From Sycobia sp. Sy_11 (taxonomy: Eukaryota; Arthropoda; Insecta; Hymenoptera; Epichrysomallidae), in NCBI GenBank assembly GCA_018907035.1, contig JACCIC010000040.1:878001-942000 (forward strand): a stretch of 64,000 nucleotides of DNA, in the 5' to 3' direction. Position 1 is the first letter of the stretch; every line of letters begins with the position of its first letter. Both the position numbers and the translations under genes were made by a program. The notes beneath the pieces are model-generated. The model made no database searches. It was not told the origin of the DNA and saw only the letters and a list, made by a program, of their open reading frames with translations. Positions 52,843 to 64,000 of this stretch are shown here, in pieces.

Positions 52843-53093
52843 TTTTTGAGGTTTACGCGTAGACTATCATCGAAAGAATAGAAACATTGAATTAGCGTTA
52901 GAAACGGAAAGTTCCGCGACAAATACCGTCTCTATCCTTCTCTAATCACCTTTATGCGCAACTATAGTCGTCGACGTCGGTCTAGCGCAATTAAAGAAGG
53001 ATAGAATGGGTTAGTTTACGCAAAACTTTGTCATTCTAGCTATATACGCATCATCAAATCCGTTTATACGCGAGTTTACGCCCAATGTATACG
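52843..53093. repeat. Imperfect foldback element, centre about 52968
   Basis: The core arms TCTATCCTTCTCTAAT (52931-52946) and ATTAAAGAAGGATAGA (52990-53005) pair at 15 of 16 positions. Weaker pairing runs outward through AAAGTT/GCG blocks to the ends, where TTTACGCG-type sequence appears inverted. It is probably a MITE; the outer limits are approximate. Confidence 0.55.
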
Positions 53094-53428
53094 TCATTTG
53101 CTCTTATATATATGCGTAGCACTGTTTCAAACTTAGTATTCAAAATCGTCATAGAATTTGGTTGAAATTAAAACTTGGAAATTTAGGTCGACAGTTAGAA
53201 TTTAAATTATTTTCAAAAAGTTTGACTTTTTCAGAAAAAATAAATATTCATACAATGTTCTGCAATAGGCATAGATTAATATAAACAGATAGCTCGTTAT
53301 AGGTAAAGCAAATTTAAACTGCATGACCCTATATATTAAACTATCAGAACTGCGAAACATATCCATGGAAAAAACACAAGTCAGAAGATTAGAAGATTCA
53401 TTGGAAGGTGGATAAACAGAATACTAAC

Positions 53429-53583
53429 TTTTCCGTGGGCGGAGGTGTGGTAGGCGTGGTTTTTAGACTCTTGAACGCCTTCAGCCATTTATGCTTCGTG
53501 CTTCCGGTCGAGCCGTTCGACATCTTTCGATTTCCCGCTCCATCGGGCTGGGCGGCCTCTGCGCCCCCTCCGAACAATTCCTT
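53429..53583 (-). CDS. Stacl: Stac exon 2: linker upstream of the C1 domain
   Basis: This is a GC-rich 155-nt exon between a good acceptor (TTTTTGATGTTGCAG) and a GTTAGT donor. It starts in phase 0 and ends in phase 2, and AA plus A across the junction with the C1 exon makes Lys75. It encodes residues 24-74: Gly/Ala-rich, then a basic amphipathic stretch KWLKAFKSLK, then a Thr/Pro run TTPTTPPP. Placing a basic linker before the C1 finger fits STAC proteins. There is no in-frame ATG near its 5' end, so an upstream exon is needed. Confidence 0.85.
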
Positions 53584-53977
53584 CTGCAACATCAAAAATT
53601 CGATGCATTTATAATTCACTATCATTACCAATGCATGTAATCAAAGACGAGATTATATGTGAGTATTAAAAGGAATCCTATACAGTATTAGTTTTTGAAC
53701 TCGAAGTTTATTGGAAAATTGATTCAATTTCATGTAAATGTACTATAAAATAAATAGACATAAAATAATACATTATGTAATCGTCAAAATGGGTATCGTT
53801 TACAGATTGATGAATACAACTCTGAATTTTCCATATTCCAAAATTTTCAGATTAGTTTAAATGATCTTGTAAGTTAAGTCCAAGTCAGAACTAACTAGAG
53901 AAAAAAATATCATAAGTTTTAATAAAAAAAATTACCGTAAAGAAGAAGAATTATTTTTACGTCTTTGTCTTGAGATG

Positions 53978-54014
<37 letters not shown>

Positions 54015-56631
54015 TGGAATTATTTTTAAAAATATAGCTGATATGATCTGTACGTTGCAAATATAGACTCTTGAAAGTTGACTATTTACGTATGATTATT
54101 AGTTTATGTACATTATATTTATTGAAAACATAGTCTTTGATTATAATACGGTTAAAAACCTTAAGCGCTTCCAGTTATTTGTATAACCTAAACAAATTAT
54201 TAATTTTATCTATTCAAATATAATATATATTTGATGCATTAGATAATAAATATATATCATTATATTAACAATATAAATTATACTTATTTACATAGGAAAA
54301 GATTGTTTTTAATTGTAGATATAATTGTAATGTTTAACTGTAGATGTAATAACTCATAGTGCTTAACTGTAGATATATCTTTAAGTAATCATAATTGTAC
54401 ATATTTAAGCGTAACGTCAATGCAACTAGCGACATAAAATTTTATATAATTCACATATGTATTTTTTGAAATTGGTGATGTTCGTATTTTCTGTTTTCGA
54501 TTATAATTCTTAAGAGTAATATTTTTTGCTCTTAATACATTTCCAAATCTTATAAACTATAAGAATCCTTAGTGTTCAAAAAGTTCCATTTTATTCAGCT
54601 TCAGAAGAATTAAAAGAAAGTAGTTTTGTATTTTTATTCTTTCGGACAACTGGTCTGAACTAAATGAGAGAAAAAATTTGTTACAAATTAAATATAACTA
54701 TATCGTCAAAATAAAAATAAAATCATCAACGACTTTAATGGAAATATATACTTTTATTAATATTTTAATGGAATTATTAAGAAATTATATTTTATTTTCA
54801 ATGTTTATATATAACATGAAACATTGAACAAACGCAGCCAATTCTAATCCGCCATATTGCCTATACATTCCCATATTATATTTAATGCAAATTGAGGCAA
54901 CAATAAATCTTTACACAGTAAACATGAGATATTGAATAAATTACGAGGCGACATGATAATCGCATTTCACGACTGTAAAATTTGAAATTCCAATAGGATT
55001 TAGCAATTTAAGGAATTCTGAGACATTCCGGGATCCCTGCAACGAGGAAGCTAACCTAGAGGAGTAATTCGATATATTCCCCTAAGAGACGAGCAAACAA
55101 GTTGAAAATGCAAGGGAGTCGAATATTTTGTGAAATAATGGGAAAACAGATCAGCTTGGCGAAATTTTCTTTTTCTAATAATAAGGTGTTTTTAAATTAT
55201 TTGTAAATAACTCTTTTTGATGTTAAAACAATATAAAAAACACATTCACTATATATACGTACTAAAAATTAAAACTGTTTTAGAAAAAAGACTTGATCAA
55301 TTTTTCAAAAATATTAAAAGTATAAATTATTGTTTTAGAACTGGCTAAGAATTATTAAACATAATATCAAACATTAAATAATAATAAATGTTAAAGATAT
55401 CATAATGGCATAACATAAAGCAGAGGAGTGCATACACATGCAAATCTGCACTATATAACAAGATGATAATTTTAAAAAGGTCTAAGTATGAATTTATCCG
55501 TAAAGCCTCCATTTGTCTACTAGGCTTAACCGAGATAAATTTTTCCCTCATTATAAAAATAACTAATTTCGTCAATTGTTATCTCAGTTATTTTAAGTTC
55601 TAATATACCGTTTTAATTATGTAATATTTTAATAGAAATATAACTATTATGTGCAAGAATCTATTTTCTATAGATCATTCAGTGACAATTTCATGAATTT
55701 CGTCACCTTTTTAACTTTTCCATTGGTAAATTAATGCATTAGTTGTTAAAAATTCATGGATAGTATTAATCAGTGAATGAATCAGTAAAAAAGATATAGA
55801 AGACAATGTGTATATAGAAAATATTTACAGCTGACTACAATGTAACTTATAGCATATAATCGATCAGGCACTATCTGCCACATTACGCTGTAGGATTTTG
55901 AAAAGATTGATTTTTTCTTTCTCATAGCTTAAATAATACTTCCACATCATAAAAAAGTATCCAGTTGCTTTTGCAATAAAAGGGATTTTTAGAAGAGTTT
56001 CGTTACGACTTTTTCTCAGTGCAGATATTTTACATTTTATGTACTTTTGTAATTTTAATATTTCTTTTTTCATGCCAGCAGGACGAATTACTTCGACGCA
56101 TTTTTGATTTGAAATGTTAACAGCAGTTGTATAAAGAATTTTTTATGAAAATTCAAAGCCGTGTCTTTGAATATAAACTTTGCGTTTACGAAGAATTTAT
56201 GGATTTGTCTTTCTACAAAATTGCACCTTTCTTGCAATAATTAAAAAAGCCCCAAGTAATTCTATAATAAAGACTACAAGATGAACTTTTATTACAAGTG
56301 ACATATTTTTCGAGGAATCCGCTCTTCCGTATATATTTTAAATATCATTTGCATCTTTATGCAGAGCAACAAGAATGATTACGGTCGGCGTAAAAAAAAA
56401 TAATTGAGAATTGTTAATATCACGCCGCTGACCGCATCAATAATACATCGTCGTGACACTGGCGGAAAATCCTTTATTCCATGTCGCACTGTACAGCCAC
56501 CATCGTACATCAATATCCATCTACACTGTACAATCGACGCCAATTCTGTAATCGATCCACCGATCCGTACAGAATCAATCAATCGATACAGATCGACGTA
56601 AGTATCAAAATACATAAAAATACTCGCTTGC
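53584..56631 (-). other. Stac intron 1
   Basis: About 3 kb, AT-rich, bounded by the proposed GC donor and TTGCAG. It contains one (TA)n tract (53979-54010) and no other supported feature. Confidence 0.5.
53979..54010. repeat. (TA)n microsatellite
   Basis: 32 bp in Stac intron 1. Confidence 0.95.
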
Positions 56632-56700
56632 CTTTCGCCTCTTCGCCAAGTGCTTGCCGTCCTCTACTGATCTGTACTTCCTTATCCGCCTGACCATCAT
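56632..56700 (-). CDS. Stacl: Stac exon 1: start codon and basic N-terminus
   Basis: Proposed first coding exon. It has two tandem ATGs (56700-56698 and 56697-56695) in a favourable A-rich context (GAAAATG) about 70 nt below an initiator. The 23 codons give a strongly basic peptide beginning MMVRRIRKYR and ending AKRRK. The best exon end is AAAG followed by GCAAGC, a GC-type donor that leaves phase 0. This matches the phase-0 acceptor of the next exon at 53583. A weak GT donor slightly downstream (TAT/GTATTT) is also phase 0 and would add a few residues. No other exon in the window supplies an ATG for the C1-containing form. The exon is supported by position, promoter context and phase, not by homology. 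Confidence 0.5.
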
Positions 56701-56767
56701 TTTCGGCGTTAAACACTACCCGGGCACAGTACGTTAAGGCTTATCTCGCTCGCCCCGCCGAGGCGGG

Positions 56768-56890
56768 AAACTGACTTGGGCGACTCCGCTCGAACGTGCG
56801 CGTACGAACTAAAGCGACAGCGCGAGCCAGAGAGAAAGAGGGTGGGGTGAGAGAGGCAGAGGGAACGAGAGAGATACTATGCACGACTAG
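56768..56890 (-). promoter_or_regulatory. Stacl: Core promoter of Stac
   Basis: On the minus strand an arthropod-type initiator TCAGT sits at 56770-56774 (start site near 56772), about 70 nt before the proposed ATG. Just upstream, around 56820-56880, are clusters of CTCTC/GAGAG motifs typical of GAGA-factor promoters. The block 56700-57060 is a GC/CpG-rich island in otherwise AT-rich DNA, interrupted by a (TA)n tract. No clear TATA box is seen. The promoter and exon 1 support each other. Confidence 0.5.
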
Positions 56891-56947
56891 ATTGACCGAG
56901 ACCCCCGGCGAAGCCCAACACAGCGGCTGCTTTAATTGGATCTGCGC

Positions 56948-56949
<2 letters not shown>

Positions 56950-56993
<44 letters not shown>
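56950..56993. repeat. (TA)n microsatellite in the promoter island
   Basis: 44 bp located 180-220 bp upstream of the Stac initiator, inside GC-rich DNA. Confidence 0.97.
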
Positions 56994-56995
<2 letters not shown>

Positions 56996-57469
56996 CGTTC
57001 CCTTTTTCTCGTGCACGGAGCGTTATATTGCCGGGTGCCGCGAGATTTGCCAGCGAGCGTGCTGCACTATAGGATGCGTGCTCAAATTATCTGGCACACA
57101 GGGCACGGGATTGAATTTGAGGTCTTGGGCACTCGTCGGCTTTTCATTCGAATTTCCAACTGTTGCTTCATTTTTTCGTTGTAAATTACAAAAAGATAAC
57201 ACTGGTTTTAAAATATTTTATCAAGCTTCAATACAAATAAGGTAACTCTGATAAGAATAAAAGTTTTTATTGAACTTTTCAAAGCTCAAACACATTTGTT
57301 GGATTGTTAAAAATAGTCGTTAAGGAATTATTTTCGATGAAAAATTTCTAAAGTACAACTTTACGTACGTGTATCGTATTTTTCGGGTTAACCTACTCTA
57401 GAGCAAGGAAACTGAATAGTCTTAATTTTCGCAATTTTAACAGACAAAATACGTTTAAAAAAGAATTGC

Positions 57470-57655
57470 GTAGTTTGTGAATACTCCGTCGGAAAATAAT
57501 GTTCGCACCACGACCGTAAAACTTTACTGCCTCGTGCGGAAAGTAGAGATCCGCGGATGTTCTACGCAGGACCGAGGAAGCTACTTATCACACTCAGCTG
57601 TAAAGTTGAACTTTACGGCCTAACTACGAAAGGTACTATTAAACTACTTTAAGTT
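57470..57655. repeat. Imperfect foldback element, centre about 57565
   Basis: Arms CCGTAAA...ACTTTAC...GGAAAGTAG (57514-57546) pair with CTACTT...GTAAAGTT...TTTACGG (57581-57618). A perfect inner palindrome GTAAAGTTGAACTTTAC lies at 57600-57616. Pairing may continue outward to about 57470 and 57655. Confidence 0.5.
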
Positions 57656-58702
57656 CTATTACGCTACTGCTGTAATTCGATTTTCTCCATATATTTTTAA
57701 TGCTTTTTGATTTAATTCTTCTTGACATCTATTTAATCTTATTCATATCTCAATGTAACAAATTTAAGAAAAAAACATCAATTGATAAATCAATGTTTCG
57801 AAGTGTTTCTTCTTGTTTTACTAATATTATTAGATTTGTAACTGAACTAATCGTTTTTATTTCAACTTCGAATGAATTTTAACCCGTCACTCGTTTCGTA
57901 AACTATATTAACTGTTACATTATCCTGAAAACCGCTACAAGTAGGCAGTCGCATGATGAACTAAATCCGATCGAATAACTTCTCGTCATACTTGACTGGT
58001 ATCACTAAAGCTGGCAGTAACCATAAAACATCTTTAGTTTACATTGTTTACAATAGCTCATTAACAATACAACAACCAAAGCTCTGATGACTTGAAAATA
58101 AAAATCGCAGAGAGCTGATTTTTTTATAAATGAAAATGAAGGACATAATGCTTTAACATTATCTTGATCTTTGAGACAAATTTTGTAAATATTTTAATGC
58201 AGAAGATAACCTTCAAGATCACGTGTTCAAATCAAGCAAGTGTAAATTTCGAGCTTAATATTTACAGCTTAAAAACAATTATTTCTTTCATAAATTATTT
58301 ACAACATTTAAACGTTATGAAAAACGCCTATGTTTTAAACTAAGCTAGTGATACGATACTGTTATGAAGTTATTTACGAGTTATTCAAGAGCAAAAAATT
58401 ACCAAAATATAACTTAAAAATCCAAAATTCTGAGTAATTTGGAGCCAAATGATATTCGTTTATTTTATATTGAAAATATTTAATCTTTTCTTGTCTTTAT
58501 GCTACGTTCTGCGCAGGTTTAAGCCACAAAGAATCAAATACAATACAAGCTAGTAATTAAGTCATAACATAAAATTAAACTTTCCCGCGGATTCCGCAAT
58601 TTCCCTCGCAATCACTGCACAAGAGGTGCAGACAATACGCAAGCCAGGAATGGCCACCAGAGAATATTAATGAGAACGTAACTGGAGCGATTCTTTGCCC
58701 CT

Positions 58703-58724
58703 GGCAAAGGAAGGATCCTTTGCC
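58703..58724. repeat. Perfect 9-bp hairpin
   Basis: GGCAAAGGA at 58703-58711 and TCCTTTGCC at 58716-58724 form a perfect stem around AGGA, with another TTTGCC copy just upstream (58694-58699). It could be a repeated binding site. Confidence 0.5.
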
Positions 58725-59086
58725 CTGTCATCTGTTCGCTTACTTCTAACTCGACGCCGAACTCTGCTATACCGAAGAGTCGTTTTTCAAGTTGAAATGC
58801 TCGTCTTACTGAAATTATCCAAGACTTTAGAAATGTAGTTCAGTACGACAACTTTATGAAGTGTCTATAAGATGCATGCAAATAATAATCTTTATTATAA
58901 ATTTGATTGTGAACAGTCGACGTTCACGCAAGTACATTTATGTGATTGCAGATACATTATGAATGATAATTTTCAATATTTTTTTATATTATTTTTAAAA
59001 AATCATTAAATAAAATATTTAAAGTATTAAAATAATAAATGTATTTGCGTAATTGAGGTCAAGCCCATTAAACAGTAAAAAGAAAC

Positions 59087-59108
59087 CTCTCTCTCTCTCT
59101 CTCTTTCT

Positions 59109-59145
<37 letters not shown>
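59087..59145. repeat. (CT)n microsatellite, interrupted
   Basis: About 59 bp of CT with two TTC interruptions. Confidence 0.95.
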
Positions 59146-59945
59146 AACATTCATACATCTGTGACTCACTAGTGTCCAGAAAAATTCTCTACAGAGGATA
59201 AGAAGCTCTTCACTATTAAAAGAACGCTGTTTACACCAAGAATAAAAAGATCTTCTATGGTTATCAATAATAATACAATAATTTAATACAAAATAAGAAT
59301 ACGATATTAAATGCAAAATTTTATCAAATAACAAAGTGATACAGGAATGAACATTTTCAAAAAAAAGCTAATAACAGTTAATGTTTAAGACAAACTTCGT
59401 TAGAACTTTTTATTGCATTTTCACTTCCATTTTAGGATAATGAAATTTTAATATATGATTTTGAAAACGAAACTAAATGATAACAGTCATCAGATAAGAG
59501 GACGAAAGTAGAATTATTAATTTATACGACTGAATGGTATTATCTAGCAGAGGTAAATAAATAGTACTTTATTATATTTATATGATAAATAGTAGTATTA
59601 TATATACTAATAGTATTTTGTTATAGAAAAAACGTGACTTTGATATAATAATATAATATGTAATAATATAATAATATATGTAATAGTAAAAATATTCTAT
59701 TAAATTTGTATATTCCAGTAAATTTCTATTAAATTCGCTAAGGCACGAATGGCAGATTCAATATTACATTAGTATATATATAAGAAGACTGTGATTACTT
59801 GAATTACAAATAGTTAATGATGTTTTCAAAACTAGAATGAAAAACCTGTGTGGTAGATTCTAATGATAAAGCTATTCAAATAATTTGTTCAAACGCCAGT
59901 GTTACAGTTTACAAATAAATATGACGCATGCAAAATTTATTATCA

Positions 59946-59986
59946 TTATTATTATTATTGTTGTTGTTGTTGTTGTTGTTGTTGTC

Positions 59987-60038
<52 letters not shown>

Positions 60039-60050
60039 ATTCTTATTATT
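59946..60050. repeat. Compound (TTA)n-(TTG)n-(TTA)n microsatellite
   Basis: A trinucleotide array of ATT, then about eight GTT units, then a long ATT run, decaying towards 60050. The Leu/Val/Ile repeat ORFs over it are artefacts. Confidence 0.95.
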
Positions 60051-61258
60051 ATGATTATAGTTATCGTTCTAATTATTCTTATTATTTCTACACATTATGC
60101 ACCAGTGTGTAGGTTTTGATATCTGTATGTTACGCAATAGTTTATAGGACTTTTACGATTTATATGTGGATTAATTAATAATTCATTTTGACGTGATTTA
60201 TATACGGTTAGCTTCCAACTTTTCAGGAACATACATATACGACGTGACTTGTATAGCTGTGGATGATTTCTACGGTGGTTCATATAACCTTCTATAGTAA
60301 CATTGTCCGGTGCATATTTATATTATAAATTCTGCACGATTATAGATTCTTGGACGTGTAAGCATTGTTATACAAATTCTTTGCACTGTCATGAAATCTC
60401 ATCGATAATTTACTCCTGAATATTTACTCTCTGGAATAGTTGGAAATGTCGAGTATCGTAACCGATGAAGCGTAATTATAGAAGCCAGATCCAAGTCGAT
60501 TTATTACATCTGTGATTTCATAGATAATAATATGGATACGAGTCAAGGCTATGCACTTCATTAAAAAAAAAGTTTTACTTTTATAAAAGACAGCAACTGA
60601 TTCGATTTTTAATTTATGTATTCATAATTGACGAGAATTTTAATAATTATATTATATACTTTTTATAATTAGTATAAGAGATGTTCTTTAAATGTCGTTA
60701 TTTTCATTATTCGTTATTAAATTAATCAAGTGCTAAATTTTAATGATAATTGGATATTTTCGTTGAATGTCCTTTTGTTTTATCTACTTATCGTACTCAT
60801 GAGTTTTTTTTTCTTTTTTTGAAACTTGACATCCTTAATGGTTTTGAAATTATTTTTGTAATGTAAAAGAGCTGCAGAAAATTTATGTGAATGATGATAT
60901 ACGCGAGTCAGCACTTCAAACCGCACTGTATTTAATTGTTTATGTAATTATTTTCACGGGCTATAAAGCCCTTTTACAAGACATTACACACCGGCATCGG
61001 AACCGCGCTCGCTCAGCGTCGTTGAGCAATCCGATATAGATTATTTAGAAAAATAAAATTTCTACATGAACGAGAATCCACTAGTCGAGCAGCTTCGAAT
61101 AAGGAAACAATCTTAGCGCTTACGTATTGACATAAATCAATCGATGTCCTGACCAACTGACCTTAGACTGATATTCTTTATAAATATTACTCTTATCAAT
61201 TTTTATACAATGTTGTTATTATAAAATACCGAAAATTTATTTGCTTATTTATTCGTTT

Positions 61259-61298
61259 GTGTGTGTATGTGTGTGTGTGTGTGCGCGCGCGCGCGTTT
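61259..61298. repeat. (GT)n-(GC)n alternating tract
   Basis: A GT run passing directly into about six GC units, then GT again: alternating purine-pyrimidine DNA. Confidence 0.95.
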
Positions 61299-64000
61299 GT
61301 GTTTTTCTGTATTTATTTATTTTTATTATATATACTTTAGTTTTACGCAGACATTCATTTATAAGAAACTGAACTTCTGTTTTCTAAAGATGAAATAAAC
61401 TTTGTTAGTAAAATGTATGTCATAAGTTCAGTATGCTAGAAATCATACTCGGACCATTCAAGCAGACTGAAGTCGGCTAGCAGAGTCCAACGTATTCAAG
61501 AAACTATCCGATGTCCTTTGAATCTGTGTCAACGACAGCTCTAAGTTCGAACTGTTTGTTAAATTAATGCATCTCAAAATTTCGCTTCGTCAGTCACGTA
61601 GAATATGTGTTTTTTTTAATTCATTTTTACATCAAGCAAATTGCCACTTCGTTTGTTAATATGATAAAACTTTTTTGTATCGCAGATTCTAGAGCGACGC
61701 CGTAGAAATAAGCATTTTTAGTGGTAAAAGTAAATTTATTAACAGTTTTATACCTTTATCAATGAGGAGTTTTATCCTTACTAGTCTAATTTATTCACAA
61801 TTAAAACGAACGGTGATAAATCTTCGCTCTATTTTGTATAAGAATGGCTTAAATTTTAAAGATAAATTCCAAATAATTTCATAAATAATTTTATTAATTT
61901 CAGGCATACCATGATATAATTTTTTATCAACTGCTGCAAATTTTTTCATACGCATTTAGGTATCTAATGATTTAAATATGAATGAACGCACAAAGAACTC
62001 ATCCTGATAAAGGCAATATGAATTTTTGTCATTTACTAATCGTTCATTAATGAGTTAAAAGCTTTAGATTGGCCCACATATTTCTCACGTTAATAAGCTC
62101 CATAAACATTGTCTATCGACTGACTAATTTATAATGGACTTTAATTGTTACAACTGATATTATCTGTCTTACCTTATTTTTATACATAAATTTTTTCTAT
62201 CCAAGTGATTTCCTATTGTTGGATTTTCGTATAACAAAAACAGAGAGCAGATAATTGTGTGAAAAGTAATATTAGTGTTTGCGAGAAATTATAAGAAAAT
62301 ACGTATCTAAAATGTCGTAGAAACGGATTAGAAGTAAAAGATTTATGATACGGCCAATCGTTATACCTGAGGCGGTCATATTTAAAAATAAGGGAAGGGG
62401 CACTTAAGGGATTGAAAAGAGGCTGCGTTGGAGTAGAGCAGACGGGTATCAGCATCGAAGCGAGAAGATTGTGTATTATTTTATCATGCGCTTTCTTAAG
62501 TCTTTATGTAAAAATCCTTTCTTAATGTTAAGCCAATAAATCTAGTATTAAATATACAGTGTTAAACGGTTTCATATTAATGAATCATAACCGTATTTGC
62601 CCGAGTTAACATATTTCGTATCGAACACCTATATTATATATCATGAAATAGTTTCCTTGACCTTTTTACAATTCGTATCCTATTAAATTAAAAAAAGTCT
62701 TTATTAATTATATTCTTAGTATCATGAAAATTATGTATAAAATATAAATTATAATGATTTATATAAAATGTCAAAACTCATATTTAGATCTACAATATTT
62801 TTTTTCATTATTAAATAAATAATCTATTTTTTGTATAAAAATTGTATACAATATACTTTTCATCCAATATAGCGTTCTTTATTTTTTCAATATTTTGATC
62901 TCAGGTAATTTATATGAAATTATATCTTTTCCCACACATACTCATTTGTTCTTCCACATTTACGATCATAGAGAAATTATACAAACCCTAATTATCATGC
63001 TATTTTCATTATTACTGGTTTTATCGTTTATATCTCGTTTAGGTAAATTGGATTTAAATTAAATGAATATTTATTACAAATTTAATATTATTTCAAAGTA
63101 TATTTGATCCATGAAGAATATGTAACGACTTTTATTGTTCATATGATACACTGTGAAGCCCAGCATTATTGTTATTGTTGACCAGATTTCTGAATATGTA
63201 ATAAAATGTGCATTAAAAATTTTGAAAGAATGTGTCAGTTTTTAAAGATCATAAAATACTTGCATCAAAAAAAGTTTATCATTTTTCTCTCTTGCATTTA
63301 TACACATCGATTTTAATAAATATAGAGGTAATTAGAAATTTCAGATACCTATTTGGATATCAACACTATTATACGCAGGTTTAAACAAAACCCCTTCGTT
63401 ATAATTGAAAATGCGGATTACAAAGTTAGCTCAATTAACTTCGTCTAACTATAAACACAAGGTTTTTGATAGCCACAATCGATCAGATGTGGAAGTAAAG
63501 AGAAATTCCTTTGACCTATCTGGGACATGAAAATGATCCTTTATAATGAAGTTTTGTAAAACCGGGTCAGACAATTTTGTCGGGATCAATATATCTGTAA
63601 GTCAACTCTTTTTGAAGTCGAAAATAATACGAATGTCATTCTCTATTAACGTAATCGATACAGCATGTGTGGGCACAAATAATTGATATCGGCATATGTA
63701 TAGTTCCAAATAAAAAAAATTTTCTGCCAATAAATAATATAAAACAGGAAAGTGCTAGTAGATCGACAGTCTTAAAACTATATATTTTAACTACTAATAA
63801 AATTATATGGTAAATAGAACTTGTCCAAATTCTGTTGATGAGCTCTGTGAAACAGTAACCTCACAATATTACAAACTTAAAATCTTTTTTATTATATTTA
63901 TTATCTATTAAATTAATTATTATTGCTTATTATTGCAATACTCATTATAAAATACTCATTGGATTGAAAGTTATATTGTACAGAAATTATTGTAAAAGTT

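Larger units (their letters stand above)
46797..53428 (-). other. Stac intron before the C1 exon
   Basis: A 6.6-kb intron with GTTAGT donor. It contains a (GT)n tract (46873-46904), (TA)n tracts (48418-48468 and 49038-49086), the 0.53-kb foldback, a GC-rich island (50300-50690), a TTAA MITE (52090-52167) and a second foldback (52843-53093). Confidence 0.8.
6272..56772 (-). other. Stacl: Gene span of a STAC-family adaptor (SH3 and cysteine-rich domain protein)
   Basis: This is the overall span, from the inferred start site to the last stop of the putative readthrough extension. Seven core coding exons (56632-56700, 53429-53583, 46477-46796, 13364-13540, 10995-11253, 8887-9070, 7538-7684) total 1311 nt and encode 436 residues plus TGA. 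Intron phases are 0, 2, 1, 1, 2, 0 and all junctions keep frame. The domain order is basic N-terminus, C1 zinc finger (about 85-135), Ser/Pro/Arg linker, SH3 (about 308-363), then a degenerate SH3 (about 368-436). This order and length match vertebrate STAC1-3 (roughly 400 aa). Known family role, not read from this sequence: cytoplasmic/membrane adaptor that binds CaV1 channels, supports excitation-contraction coupling and slows channel inactivation. The Drosophila relative is Dstac (Stac-like), active in muscle and neurons. Gene identity is strong; the first exon and isoform set are inference. Confidence 0.88.
57061..64000. other. Upstream DNA, no gene seen
   Basis: Upstream of the Stac promoter. 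It holds a foldback (about 57470-57655), a hairpin (58703-58724) in a GC-richer block 58570-58790, microsatellites at 59.1, 59.95 and 61.26 kb, and small complex patches near 60.96-61.1 and 61.44-61.6 kb. No ORF has exon-like boundaries or recognisable protein. An upstream noncoding exon of Stac cannot be excluded. Confidence 0.5.

Noticed and set aside
59885..60119. Poly-Ile/Leu/Val ORFs
   Set aside because: Translation of a trinucleotide microsatellite.

Overview
This is an AT-rich animal nuclear window. Introns are very AT-rich, coding exons are GC- and CpG-rich, long (TA)n microsatellites recur, and there are mariner and TTAA-flanked DNA-transposon remnants. An insect is the best guess and a hymenopteran (ant, bee or wasp) is plausible, but nothing here proves the order. 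There is no bacterial-style gene packing.

Almost the whole window is one gene on the minus strand: a STAC-family adaptor (SH3 and cysteine-rich domain protein; Drosophila relative Dstac/Stac-like). I rebuilt it exon by exon from splice sites and reading-frame phase. It starts from a promoter near 56.77 kb (TCAGT initiator, CT/GA-rich upstream DNA). Coding exons follow at 56.70, 53.58, 46.80 (C1 zinc finger), an optional 43.08 cassette, 13.54, 11.25 and 9.07 (together the first SH3), and 7.68 kb (degenerate second SH3). A TGA at 7538-7540 ends the protein at the same place as vertebrate STAC proteins. Every junction is phase-consistent, and the core protein is 436 residues, or 493 with the cassette. 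The product should tune voltage-gated Ca2+ channels in muscle and neurons, as known STAC proteins do.

The standout observation is what follows that stop. The frame stays open for 238 more codons, then a 174-bp intron joins in phase to a further GC-rich exon of 125 codons. The stop is TGA followed by CGG, a leaky context known from programmed readthrough. This suggests a roughly 800-residue readthrough isoform with an Asn/Ser-rich and Arg/Lys-rich tail of unknown function. An alternative 3'-terminal exon at 24.1-24.3 kb is also phase-compatible.

Layout: 0-5.7 kb is downstream DNA with no gene seen. From 5.7 to 56.8 kb lies the Stac gene with very large introns; the main one runs about 33 kb, or 29 kb from the cassette. 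These introns hold a decayed mariner (35.3-36.1 kb), two TTAA-flanked MITE-like elements (9.25 and 52.09 kb), imperfect foldback elements (19.5, 50.0 and 53.0 kb), an unassigned 146-codon ORF (17.2-17.6 kb) and several GC-rich islands that may be alternative promoters. From 56.8 to 64 kb is upstream DNA with a fourth foldback (57.5 kb), microsatellites and no recognised gene.
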